Positions 32,722 through 42,711 of a stretch of 64,000 nucleotides of DNA are shown in pieces. The position numbers and the translations under genes are program-made. Below the pieces are notes generated by a model. The model was not told the DNA's origin and did not search any database. It saw only the letters and a list, made by a program, of their open reading frames with translations. Each line of letters opens with the position of its first letter. Position 1 is the first letter of the stretch. The stretch is from Sepioteuthis lessoniana (Eukaryota; Mollusca; Cephalopoda; Myopsida; Loliginidae): assembly GCA_963585895.1 (NCBI GenBank), contig OY757904.1, forward strand, positions 8,806,426 to 8,870,425. The letters are read 5' to 3'.

Positions 32722-34085
32722 TCAAATTTGGACAGTTTTACAAAGGAAGTATTTGACACAATTCTGAAAACAATTAAAAGCAGAAAAGTTGCTGGGCTCG
32801 ATAAGATATCTCCTTATCATGCAACGATGTGTATGAGCAAAACGCAATAGAGAATTAACGAAACAGAAATGGACAACATCGAACAGATTTCACGATAGAA
32901 AATAGATTAACATGCCTCAATATAAACTTTCAAAAAAGGGAGGGGAAATTATGGACCTACACATACGCAAACATTACTAAAGCACAGATAGACTTCGTCT
33001 TTATTAACATGAAATGGAAAAATAGCGCAGTGAATTGCGAAGCTTACTCCTCTTTCGTGAATGTGTCCTCTGGTCACGGCAAAAATACGAGTGAGCCTAC
33101 GAAAGAACGCCACCCGATGTGTATAAGCAAAACGCAATAGAGAATTAACGAAAGGCTGCACCCTTTCCTCATAGAAGAAAGTCGATTTCGGAATCACAAA
33201 GAACTACAAAGCACCCTTTCGGATTTATCATCTGCTACCGAATGTCAACAGTTTTGATTGAAGAAAATGGTTTCAGATTAAAAAAGATTAGTTGACTATA
33301 TCCCTCAGAAACTATTACGGATGCAGATTATGTAGATGCACCTGCTTAAGCCGAAAGCTTGTACAGATGCATCTGCATAGCCTGGAGCAGGCAGTCAGGG
33401 GCATTGGTTTCTATGTTAACTCGGATAAAACAGTTAATGTGTTTTAAACACGATGGTACTATTTCCATATTAAATGAAAAGCTTCTGAAATGAGTAGATA
33501 ATTTCACATACCTTGGTAGCGATATCTCATCTACTGAAAGTGATACGCATAGGAAAGGTATGGGCTATTATTGATTGGTTGTCGACTATATGGAAATTCG
33601 ATCTCTCTGCAGAAAAAAAAACGGGAATTCTTCCAAGCTGTAGTCGTGTTATTACTATTGTATGGCTGTACCACTTTGATTTTATCGAAATGTTGGAGAA
33701 AAAGTTAAAAAGAAACTATACAAAGATACTGAGTGCTGTTCTTACCAAATCTTTGAAGCAGCATCCACAAAACAGCAACTGTACGATCACCTACCTCCCA
33801 TCTCACAAAATGTCCAAGTAAGACGGACACGACATACTGGACACTGTAGGAGAAGCAAAGATGAACTCATAAGAGAGTTTTCCGGTTGACTCCTTCACAT
33901 GTTTACATCAGTATTGGCCGATCAGTAAAAGCTTATATACATCAGCTCTGAGCGGACATTGTATATAGTCAGGAGAAAGAGAACGTCAAGTGCGATGGTC
34001 GATGAGGACGGATGGTGAGAGAGAGAGAGAGAGTCAGGGAATTTGTCTTATCAGTATGACTTGATGATAAAGATGGTGATGGCTT
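32722..34085 (+). pseudogene. RTE-like copy f, right half
   Basis: Resumes with LDSFTKEVFDTILKTIKSRK and VAGLDKISP, then HCNDVYEQNAIEN-like codons. After a foreign 258-bp insert (32,861-33,118) it goes on with decayed reverse-transcriptase and C-terminal pieces: TDADYVDAP-like, GFYVNSDKTV-like, DNFTYLGSDISSTESD-like, LLYGCTTLILSK-like, RRTRHTGHCRRSKDEL. It ends at about 34,085 with GATGATAAAGATGGTGATGG. Stops and frameshifts throughout. Its divergence is closer to the old copy at 6.4-9.1 kb than to the young one. Confidence 0.8.
32861..33118 (+). repeat. 258-bp copied endonuclease fragment inside copy f
   Basis: Matches 32,047-32,304 of copy g over an equal length of 258 bp with only a handful of differences. 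It is flanked by a 38-bp direct repeat, CGATGTGTATGAGCAAAACG and onward, at 32,825-32,862 and 33,115-33,152 with one mismatch. The insert is out of place, because an endonuclease segment sits in the middle of a reverse-transcriptase coding region. Confidence 0.88.
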
Positions 34086-34526
34086 TTTTGAAAACGTACA
34101 AATCGGGAAAGGAATTTAATGCAAAAATACAACGCGTGAAATACACAGAAATGCGTCAGCATAATGTTCCATAAAAAAAGCTGTTAGAATTACATACTTA
34201 TTCAGGAGCAAATGTATTAATAAAATCTTATATTCTTATTCTCATGAAGAAAACAAAACCTTCAATAGTACATTCGTAGTTTTGCTTATTTCATTAAAAA
34301 GATATATATTGTACTCAAATTTTCAAAACCCATAGATTAATTTATAAAGTCGTTTCGTCTAAAACATGTTTATTTATTTACTTGATTTGATTGAATTTTG
34401 AAATCAAAGCTTACACTATACTGAACGGTGTTAAAATCAAATCATCTGTCAGTTGTCAGCATAAAATATGAATTTTAAATACACTGTAAATATATCATTC
34501 TGTCTCTTCCTATTAATTTTTTTGCC
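34086..34526. other. Unassigned AT-rich stretch
   Basis: No gene or repeat recognised. Confidence 0.5.
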
Positions 34527-34853
34527 TAGTCGGCTGGGGCTGTAGAATATACCGACTGCTTCTCTGCAGAGGGGTAAGACCCCCCCCCCAACGAGTGTCC
34601 TGGGTATGACACTAAACAATCTGATGGTGAGGTTCTAGCAATGCTGGAGCTTTGGAGAATGCGGAGTACCCTTTTTTTGCCATCGCTCCCAGGTCCACTC
34701 TGGCCCGGAGTGGTAGCACCTGATAAGGGTCCTATCTATGGGTTAAATAAAACTAAACAGTGGTTGGTGTGTACTGTTTTTATGCATTTAAACTACGTAT
34801 TTAAGCTAAACTGAATTATCTGAAATAAAACCGTTTTGACATTAACTGTGTAT
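34527..34853 (+). mobile_element. Element C, first of a tandem pair
   Basis: GC-richer head TAGTCGGCTGGGGCTGTAGA, poly-C, CGAGTGTCCTGGGTATGACA, a CCGGAGTGGTAGCACCTGAT block and CTATCTATGGGTTAAATA. A short AT-rich portion with TAAGCTAAACTGAATTATCT follows. It lacks the usual 3' tail because the next head starts at once. Confidence 0.8.
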
Positions 34854-35430
34854 TGCCCAGTTGGTTGGGGCTGTAGAATACACTCACTGCACCTCTGCAG
34901 AGGGGTAAGACCCCACCAACGAGTGTCCTGCATATGACACTAAACAGTCTGATGGTGAGGTCCTAGTAATGCTGGAGCCTTGGGGAATCCGGAGTACCCC
35001 TTCATTGCCATTACTCCTAGGTCTACTCTGACCCGGCGTGGTAGCACCTGATAGGGCCCTATCTATAGGTTAAATAGAACTAACGGCATACTTATGCTAA
35101 ACTGAATTGTTTGATTACACTGAATAGCTTGAAAGAAAAATGTTTTTCACAATTAAACCGTACTTACATTTAAACTGCGGGCTTATGTTAAACAGAATTA
35201 TTTCAAATAAAACTATTTTTTGACATTGAAACTGTACTTACACTAAACTGAATTGATATATATAACTACTTGAATAGTTTGAAGTAGAAATACTTTTGGA
35301 AATTAAACTGTGTACTCATGCTAAACTGAATTGTTTGAAATGGAACTGATTATTCACATAAAAATGGATTTGGTGTTAAATAACTTACGAAGGTTGATAT
35401 GCCATAAAACCCAACAAACCAAACCTATTA
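34854..35430 (+). mobile_element. Element C, second of the pair, complete tail
   Basis: Head as above, then four or more diverged AT-rich units of 70-90 bp built on CTGTACTTACACTAAACTGA and TTGTTTGAAATAGAACTG. It ends with ATGGATTTGGTGTTAAATAA and GGTTGATATGCCATAAAACC plus CAACAAACC repeats. No protein frame. The 3' tail is the same as that of SINE D. Confidence 0.82.
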
Positions 35431-36134
35431 ATCTTTCGGTTTTTATTTTCTCGTTTAGTTTCTTTAATTTTTTTTTGTTACGCGCAAAGTAGTTTACGAA
35501 GGATGAAAGAGGAGTCAAGCTCTTTACAGCACGCTAGAAGATCTTTGATGTATAGTCCCGATCGCCACTCACTTAAAGAGCAACACATAAAAAGAAAGAA
35601 TACTGAAGTCAAAAGATTTTCAATCTTCTGAGGTTGTTAATCAAGGAACCTCCAGCTTACTTCAGAAATGAGCAGGCACTGTAACAGACCAGGAATAATT
35701 TTTTTTATTCCCAAACGAACGAAACTAAAGAAAAGAGAAAACAATATTCATAGCTATTTACACAGAAATATCCAGAATCAAATAAGAAAGGTGGTTCGTG
35801 ATGTAATCGTGTTATGGTGAATGCACAAAAAAAAATATTGCGTGTTGTGAGCTGGGAAAAGGAGTGGTGATATTAGTGCAAATGATTTATCTTTGAAAGT
35901 CCATTTCTAAAAAAGTCAAAAATACAAACAATGCGACTCTTTCCAAAGCTCTCTCTCTCTCTCTTTTCTTTTTATATTTTTTTAAAAAATATTTCAACTT
36001 TGATAGGCGTCTCTTATATCCTCTCTTTTTCTTTCGTTTATTTTCATATGTAATTATGTATCTTCTTGTTAAACCTTTATCAACCACCTGCTTAGTTTCC
36101 CCACGTAGAGTTCTGCCATACTAGGGATGATATT
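35431..36134. other. Unassigned stretch
   Basis: A short CT run at about 35,948-35,965. Nothing else recognised. Confidence 0.5.
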
Positions 36135-36480
36135 TTTGTAACGCCTTTCTTTTACAGACTGCTGCGAGAATCAAATATTTTATACGAGATTTTTTCATCG
36201 GTTTGGAAGATTTTAGTGTTTGAAATCCCCTCTTTATAGATTTCCATAATCTTCAGTTGCTTTTTATACGTGTTGCTCCGGTATCCTTCGAGGAATGAAT
36301 TCCTGTTACGGCATTCTTTCGAAGACTGTTGCGAGGAACAGATATCTAAATGTGAGATTTCTTCAGACTCATGTTTGTCTTGTAGACATTAGATTGAAAT
36401 TCCTTCTTCATAGATTTCTATGATTTCCAACTATTTTTCAAATTTCATTATCCGATATCCTTTGAGGAATGAATTTCTGA
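36135..36480 (+). repeat. Two-unit tandem duplication, about 173 bp each
   Basis: Unit 1 (36,135-36,306) and unit 2 (36,307-36,480) share CAGACTGCTGCGAGAATCA / AAGACTGTTGCGAGGAACAG, then TATAGATTTCCATAATCTTC / CATAGATTTCTATGATTTCC, then ATCCTTCGAGGAATGAATTC / ATCCTTTGAGGAATGAATTT. The units are diverged, so the duplication is old. Confidence 0.75.
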
Positions 36481-37018
36481 CATTAGCATAAATATTCATC
36501 TTTTCCTTCACTCTGAAAAATCAGTTTCCATCCTTGTCAAAAATCTTACCTAAAGATTATCCTCCTGACGACACCTTAGCTTTGTGTTACAAATTCGAAG
36601 TTGGAATATGTGCGGTGATAAATCTTTGTTTTGTTTTTTTTTGTTTTTTTTCATCACAGGAGAGATATCTCCCTCTGGCGGTAGACGTTTTTGTTTGGTC
36701 CTGCCACCTTGAGTTCATCTCTGTAACTGACTTGAATCTTAAAGTTCGTTCACAACTTCAATTTCGGTCACGTGTTCTATTCACCCGTTAAATGCCAATT
36801 CAAACAGCTTGTGCTCTACTGTGCCGGTCAAATCACTACTACCTTACTGTGAAAGTACAGAAAGTTAGATGACCTTCCGTAGGTGGAAATAGAACTTTCG
36901 TTGTCGGATTTCAGAGTCTTTAAAAAGCCCCCACCCCCAGGAAGAAAAGAAAAAGAAATAATAGCCTAACAGGGGGTGGTGAGGGCCTATTAAATATACA
37001 TACAGAAGTAAAAGTAAA
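36481..37018. other. Unassigned stretch
   Basis: An 85-codon frame (36,534-36,791) with a Phe-rich core from a T-tract has no family resemblance. Otherwise nothing seen. Confidence 0.45.
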
Positions 37019-37228
37019 GTTGTCCGACCGTAGTCGAGGGTGACCCGAAGGCTTCCTTTTCATTAGCTACTACATCGAGGTGTAGAAGAGGGAGCTATTA
37101 TTTTCCTTAGATTGCTCCACTTTACCCTTGATCCATACCTTATAATACTGAGAGTTAAAAATGGTACGACTCGGCGTGGGATTGAACCCAGGCCATTAGC
37201 GAACAATCAACCTACTTGACCAATACTA
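37019..37228 (-). mobile_element. SINE B copy, minus strand (likely donor of the copied patch)
   Basis: Left end TTGTCCGACCGTAGTCGAGG is the family's 3' end. Reverse-complemented right end gives GGTCAAGTAGGTTGATTGTT (A-box region) and GGGTTCAATCCCACG (B-box region). The AT-rich flank continues smoothly past 37,228 into TTATTTTGTTCATGTGATAT, so this is a normal insertion in its own target. Confidence 0.82.
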
Positions 37229-37439
37229 TTTATTTTGTTCATGTGATATTTAAAATCGGGACTGTTTTATTATATTTTTATTATTTGATATTTTACATAA
37301 ATACTTATCACTTCCTTTTATATATTTATGTTAAAACGATAGAAGTCATACTGTTATAGATAATCCTTATTTAATATATCAACATTAAAAAATATCCTTT
37401 ACCATTAATATGTCAAATATATGTCTATTCTAATAAGTA

Positions 37440-37685
37440 CGGAGGCGTGTAATGGTTAAAGCGCTGGACTGCGGTATCGGAGTCAGCGAGTTCGAACTCC
37501 AGTCGCGTGATTACGTTCACTTTCAAACAAATGCCCTTGGGAAATGTATGAACCCCCTTATCCTCCCAGCTATGGGTTAGAGAGTACCACTACTGTCCCT
37601 CAAGAAGGATGGATTTGGCATTAGATAAGCCTAGAAGGTTGATATGCCATTAAATAACAAACAATCAAACAAAAACAAACTAAAA
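37440..37685 (+). mobile_element. SINE D copy, complete
   Basis: Head GGAGGCGTGTAATGGTTAAA, GCGCTGGACTGCGGTATC and GCGAGTTCGAACTCC form tRNA-like A and B boxes. Body has CCCTTGGGAAATGTATGAAC and CCCAGCTATGGGTTAGAGAG. Tail is GGATTTGGCATTAGATAAGC, GGTTGATATGCCATTAAATA and CAAACAAAAACAAAC. It is the least decayed SINE in the window. RNA polymerase III would transcribe an active copy from the internal boxes. Confidence 0.88.
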
Positions 37686-37689
37686 AGTA

Positions 37690-38354
37690 TATATTCGCAT
37701 ATCACTTTAATTCTTGAGAATACCACGAATATGATGAACAGAAAAGCATATGGATAGAAAAATTGAATTTAGTTTATTTCACAGGTGATGAGAATAAACA
37801 ATTATAATTACTTACATATCTTATATAAAAGATGTTATAAAGTTGCAACACGATTGGATCAAACTTGGAAATTCGAATGAACGTTTTCATATTTAGAGTG
37901 AGCTTGATTTTTCAAAGATTATGAAAATAAATATGACTTTGAAAATCAAGATATCTCTCCCTGACAAACACTGGCTGATGTGTTGACAGGTCAAGAGAAT
38001 ACATAAGATTGCATGAGATGTTTACAAACCAAAAAACACAAAAACAACCGATCGCGATGATTAAAAAGCAAAATGAAATTGCTATTTGCCAACTAGAAAG
38101 CTATTTTAAACATACGACCCTGGCCCAAAATCTAAACAGCACAGCGATCTTAGCCAATACAATAAATTCTGCTTGTTCAAATATTTATGACCAGTATTTT
38201 CTTTAGCTTTGATTAGCACATGCCATACATATTGTGCATTACGATTACTCTGGATTTAAAAAAAAGTTTTCGGGGTTCTTTTTGTCAATTTCTTCCCTTG
38301 CTTACGTTTTAAAGCATCAAAATCGACAGTTAATGAATGGTTACTTTGCGCCTT
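37690..38354. other. Unassigned AT-rich stretch
   Basis: No gene or repeat recognised. Confidence 0.5.
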
Positions 38355-38625
38355 TATTTTCATATTTACCCAACCCCTCCGCTTGGGCAGGATATGACAC
38401 TAGGTCAATTTTTAAGCGGAGTTTAACAGGTTTCAATTCAGAGTTTTCCTTCTCCTAGACTAGTTGCCTAACCAAGGCTGAAGAACCTAGTCTGCCCTAC
38501 TATTTACCCATAGTTGGAGGGAGAATAATTAGATTCATACCTTTCCCAAGGGTATTAGTGCTATGTGAAATGTAATCAGTCTCGTCCAGGATTTGAACTC
38601 GTGTCGTTTGGGCCTTTATTTCAAG
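38355..38625 (-). mobile_element. SINE A copy, complete, minus strand
   Basis: Left end CATATTTACCCAACCCCTCC is the 3' end of SINE A. Then come GGATATGACACTAGGTCAAT, GAGTTTTCCTTCTCCTAGAC, TCATACCTTTCCCAAGGGTA and GGATTTGAACTCGTGTCG (B box reversed). It is the best reference copy of the family here. Confidence 0.88.
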
Positions 38626-38805
38626 GAAAAAATCGTCACACTAAATTATGAGCAGTACGGACAGATGTTTCATTCGCCAAACTCTTCCAACATCTTCAGT
38701 AGCTTTGAGGATCAGTTCAAAATGATGCCTACAAATTGATAGAATCTCAATACTTGTATCCATGAAAAATTCTTAAACAAAAGACACAATTCTATAGTAT
38801 TTACG

Positions 38806-38809
<4 letters not shown>

Positions 38810-38870
<61 letters not shown>
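38810..38870. repeat. (AT)n microsatellite
   Basis: Uninterrupted AT run of about 60 bp. Confidence 0.95.
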
Positions 38871-38872
<2 letters not shown>

Positions 38873-39224
38873 TTGTTTGCATTTACTAACAGTACATAAA
38901 AAAGTGCTCAATATCCTAAAAACAGATGAATAAAATTCTAAGGCAAAATAAAAGCATTTACCATAAAATGGTTAACTGATCCTCGGGATTTCACGTAAAC
39001 TACTGATCCAGTCACCAGACAATGAAATTTCCATGACATGTCTTTATAGGCTAGTCAGTCAATCAAAACCTTCCATAAATGAAAGATTTCGTGTCCAAAT
39101 TTTTGTACTTCTTAGGGGTACAACAAAACCTCACATTCTATCCAGCTTTACACAAATTTATAAACCACAAACGTTGTTGACTGAAGGAGCTGTCATGGAT
39201 TTTTAAATCAAAATATTGATTATA

Positions 39225-39431
39225 GACGAATTCATGACATTCTCTTATGGACCCCTTCACCTGGTTGTGCTTCTGTTGGCCGACCAGAAAGAGCTTAACT
39301 ATAATAGCTCTACCCGAACACAGGATGTAGTTTGGAAGGCCTGCCAGGAGCAATGGAGGATAGGAACGGATGGAGACGGAGAGAGTCAGGGATCTCCGTG
39401 CAAGCAGCGCGACTTGATGTTGATGATAATG

Positions 39432-39435
<4 letters not shown>
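39225..39435 (+). mobile_element. RTE-like retrotransposon, 3' end fragment
   Basis: Frames give LLWIPSPGCASVGRPERAY-like codons and the terminal RVRDLRASSAT-like end, followed by GATGTTGATGATAATGATAA, the decayed trinucleotide tail. It is 5'-truncated at the RDEL region. Confidence 0.75.
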
Positions 39436-39493
<58 letters not shown>

Positions 39494-39548
39494 TAAAAAA
39501 CAAGAAATTAAAAATATGATTCCATTATATATATATATATATATATAC

Positions 39549-39622
<74 letters not shown>
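39436..39622. repeat. (AT)n, (AC)n, (AT)n microsatellites
   Basis: AT run at 39,436-39,488, then AT/AC/AT runs at 39,524-39,622. The first directly follows the ATG-like tail of an RTE fragment and may have grown from it. Confidence 0.9.
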
Positions 39623-39624
<2 letters not shown>

Positions 39625-39626
<2 letters not shown>

Positions 39627-40247
39627 TTGAGATATATTTATAAATAGATGATATGCCAACGTGAAATGTTTCTGGTTTTTTTAACCCTCTTCAGTGCGAT
39701 GTTGTTATGTTATGTCGTCTCATCCAAAATATTATTTTCAAACGAAAAAATGAAAAGAAATATGGAAAAAATTCTTAGCATTTTGTTTTAAAATGCTTTG
39801 ACGCAATTTGTTGTCGAAAATTTTTATTTTGCTTTTTATTTTATATTCATTTATTTATTTGTTTGTTAGTTAGTTTTATTTTCTTTCTTAAAAAAATAAG
39901 AATAAACAAATAAAAATGAAATGAACTTGTCATATTTACATACCATCTGGTTTATTTCCATTTTTCTTTAATATATATATTTATATACACGCACACACAG
40001 AGGCAAAATGGGAGAGAAAAATAGAGAGATAAAAAGAAGTGATAAGACAAATTAGAATATTTTTGTAGTTATGTTTTCATTGTTCTCAACTAATTTAAAA
40101 CTTAGGTCATTGTCAGAAGAAAAGTCTTTGCAAAGAAAAAGTATTTTAGAAAGTTTTTAAAACCATTCTTAAAAGAGTTGATTTACTATAAAGCAAGCGA
40201 CGAAAAATAAACAACCATATCCATTCGTTTAATAGGTATTACTTTTC

Positions 40248-40292
<45 letters not shown>

Positions 40293-40384
40293 CACACTGT
40301 CAAATACTGCCCATGATTCGGAGTTTTACCTACAGTTATCTGTACAATCACTACATGGATACCAGTACAGTGTGAGACCGTTTA
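39625..40384. other. Unassigned AT-rich stretch
   Basis: AT run at about 40,250-40,287. No gene seen. Confidence 0.5.
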
Positions 40385-41010
40385 CTTTAATTTGGTTTGG
40401 TTCGGTTTGGTTTGGTTCGGTTTGGGTTTTATGGCATATAAACCTTTGAAGGTTATTTATTGCCAAATCCATTTTTATACAAATAAACAGCTTTATTTCA
40501 AAAGATTCAGTTTAGCAAAAGTACACAGTTTAATTGTCAAAAACATTTCCATTTGCTGCTATTCAGCTTACTAAAACAGTTCTAATTAAAACAATCCAGG
40601 TTAGTGTAAGTATAGTTTTTATTCACTCACAGTTAAATGTCAAAACAGTTCTCTCGCAAACAATCCAGTTTAGCATACAAAAACAGTTTCATTTCAAACA
40701 ATTCAGTTTAGCATAAGTACGCAGTTTAAATGTCAAGGCAGTTATATTTCAAGCAATTCAGTTTATCATAAGTACATAGTTTAATTCTATTTGACCCATA
40801 GATAAGACCCAATCAGTTGCTACCATTCCGAGCCAGAGTGGACCTGGGAGTGATGGCAGTGAAGGAGTACTCTGCATTACTCAAAGCTTCAGCAATACTG
40901 GAACCTCACCATCAGATTTTTTGTGTCATATCCTGGACACTCGTTGTGGGAATCTTACCCCTATACAAAGATGTAGTCAGTGTATTCTACAGCCCCAGCT
41001 AACTGGACAA
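40385..41010 (-). mobile_element. Element C copy, complete, minus strand
   Basis: Left end is the tail reversed (GGTTTTATGGCATATAAACC). Then come AT-rich units with CAATTCAGTTTAGCATAAGT, then the head reversed (TTGACCCATAGATAAGACCC, GAGCCAGAGTGGACCTGGGA, GGACACTCGTTGTGGGAATC, ending CAGCCCCAGCTAACTGGACA). All blocks are in the same order as in the pair at 34.5-35.4 kb. Confidence 0.85.
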
Positions 41011-41854
41011 TGTTTGCTTTTTAACTAGTTTTTAACGGAGAATATGTGTAATAAAAAGGGGAGATGCTGAGAGAGAAAGCCAAAAAGAAAAAAATAGTGA
41101 TATCCCTCTCCTCCTCCGTCTACCCCAATTCCTGCTTTTTCTTTATCTTTTGACTTCAATGCAATTTTTTCAGCGAATTATGCTAACTAATCTGACGGTA
41201 AATGGCATGAGAGATGTGTTCAACTGTCGATGTTTTGATATCGGAAATTAATTACATCCGGGTTTTCTAAAATGCTTCATTTTTTCTTCGAAGTAACTCT
41301 TTTATAAGCTGGTACGTTGTTTTTTTTTTAATCTGCCTTTTGACTCTTGGTCATTTTCCTGTATCATCTTTCATCTTCCATACATGACTCGGGAGTATCG
41401 TTTTATAATTTATATCGTATATGTAAGGAAATACAAGAAAACAACAGACAAATTTTCTCAGGTCATTCACATTTTAGTTACGTATGCGCGGTTTATTTTC
41501 TTATATGCAGGCACGAATACATTTAAGACATTTTTTTCACTTTCTATTTTATCTGCCACGACTTTGTTTTCGTTTCTCTCTTTTTTTTTTTTTCATTAAT
41601 TAAAAATATTGATTAAAAATTAATTGAAAATATCAGGCTAAGACCAAATTCAAGCAAGTGTGCACTGCAATGATTTATACCACCCAGAACATTTTGAATT
41701 GATCTGCACAAGCGGAAATTTGATTATAAACTGAAAGAAAATAAAATAGACGTAAAGAAGATCATTAATAATGAATAGGAAAATAAATTATTAAAAAAGA
41801 AAGTGTGTCTGTGTGTGTCTATCTGAGTGTATGTGTGGGTGAGCATTGAAACAC
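41011..41854. other. Unassigned stretch
   Basis: T-tract at about 41,578-41,595. No gene or repeat recognised. Confidence 0.5.
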
Positions 41855-42535
41855 GGAAAGGATATGACTTAAGGTCAATCTTTTTTAGCGGAATTAATAA
41901 AAGGTTGGCGACCACAGTCGAGGGTGACCCGAAGGCTCCCTTTTCGATAGCTACTACATCGAGGTGTAGAAGAGGGAGCTATTATTTTCCTTAGATTGCT
42001 CCACTTTACCCTTGATCCATACCTTATAATACTGAGAGTTAAAAATGGTACGACTCGGCGTGGGATTGAACCCAGGCCATTAGCGAACAATCAACCTACT
42101 TGACCAATACTATTTATTTTGTTCATGTGATATTTAAAATCGGGAATGTGTAGGAGAGGGCGCAACTCCTTTTCCTGGATTGCTCCACTTTACCCTTTAT
42201 CTTTACCTTATTATGCTGAGTGTTAATCAAGGTAGAATCAAGTACCATTTTTTGGGTCTTTGGTATGACTCGACCTGGGATTGAACCCAGGTCTTCCGGG
42301 CCATTGACAAACACTCTAACCATTATGCTAACGTCCGGTAAATTCAGAGTTTTCCATCTCTTAGACTGGTAACCACACCAAGGCTATATAAAAAGGATTC
42401 AAGCCAATTCACGTTAAGGTGGATGGAAGAACATATGGATTCATGCCTTTCTTAAGCCTGAGGTGAAAAGGAACAGCCATGTTCAAAGTTTTAACTTGGA
42501 TCACTGATTCCATTTCTTAAGACGATAACCGTCCT
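41855..42535 (-). mobile_element. SINE A copy, minus strand, split by SINE B
   Basis: The 3' piece (41,855-41,904) reads GGATATGACTTAAGGTCAAT and AGCGGAATTAAT. The rest (42,338-42,535) starts at TTCAGAGTTTTCCATCTC and runs to the head. The join falls between words that are adjacent in the copy at 38.4 kb, so SINE B was inserted here after SINE A. Confidence 0.75.
41905..42337 (-). mobile_element. SINE B copy with a 198-bp foreign patch
   Basis: The family 3' end (GTTGGCGACCACAGTCGAGG) is at the left and the tRNA-like head at the right: reverse complement GTTAGCATAATGGTTAGAGTG and GGGTTCAATCCCAGG. Between them 41,948-42,145 is identical to 37,064-37,261, including about 33 bp that lie outside the SINE at the other locus. 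The family sequence then restarts at GTGTAGGAGAGGGCGCAACT. Confidence 0.88.
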
Positions 42536-42705
42536 AGTATGCGAGTTCAAACTCCAGTCGCGTTATTACGTCCTCTTTCTGGACAACCCTCTTATCCCCT
42601 CAGCTATGAATTAAATAGTAACACTAATGATTTTCTACAAGGATGACTTTGGCATTAATAACCTACGAATGTTGATATGCCATTAAAAAACAAAACTGAA
42701 ACTGA
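42536..42705 (+). mobile_element. SINE D copy, 5'-shortened
   Basis: Starts in the B box (GCGAGTTCAAACTCCAGTCG), with body CCCCTCAGCTATGAATTAAA and tail GTTGATATGCCATTAAAAAA. Confidence 0.8.
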
Positions 42706-42711
42706 TAACCC

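Noticed and set aside
37440-37510. Functional tRNA gene
   Set aside because: Head of SINE D; anticodon and acceptor stems do not pair, and the body and tail match other SINE D copies.
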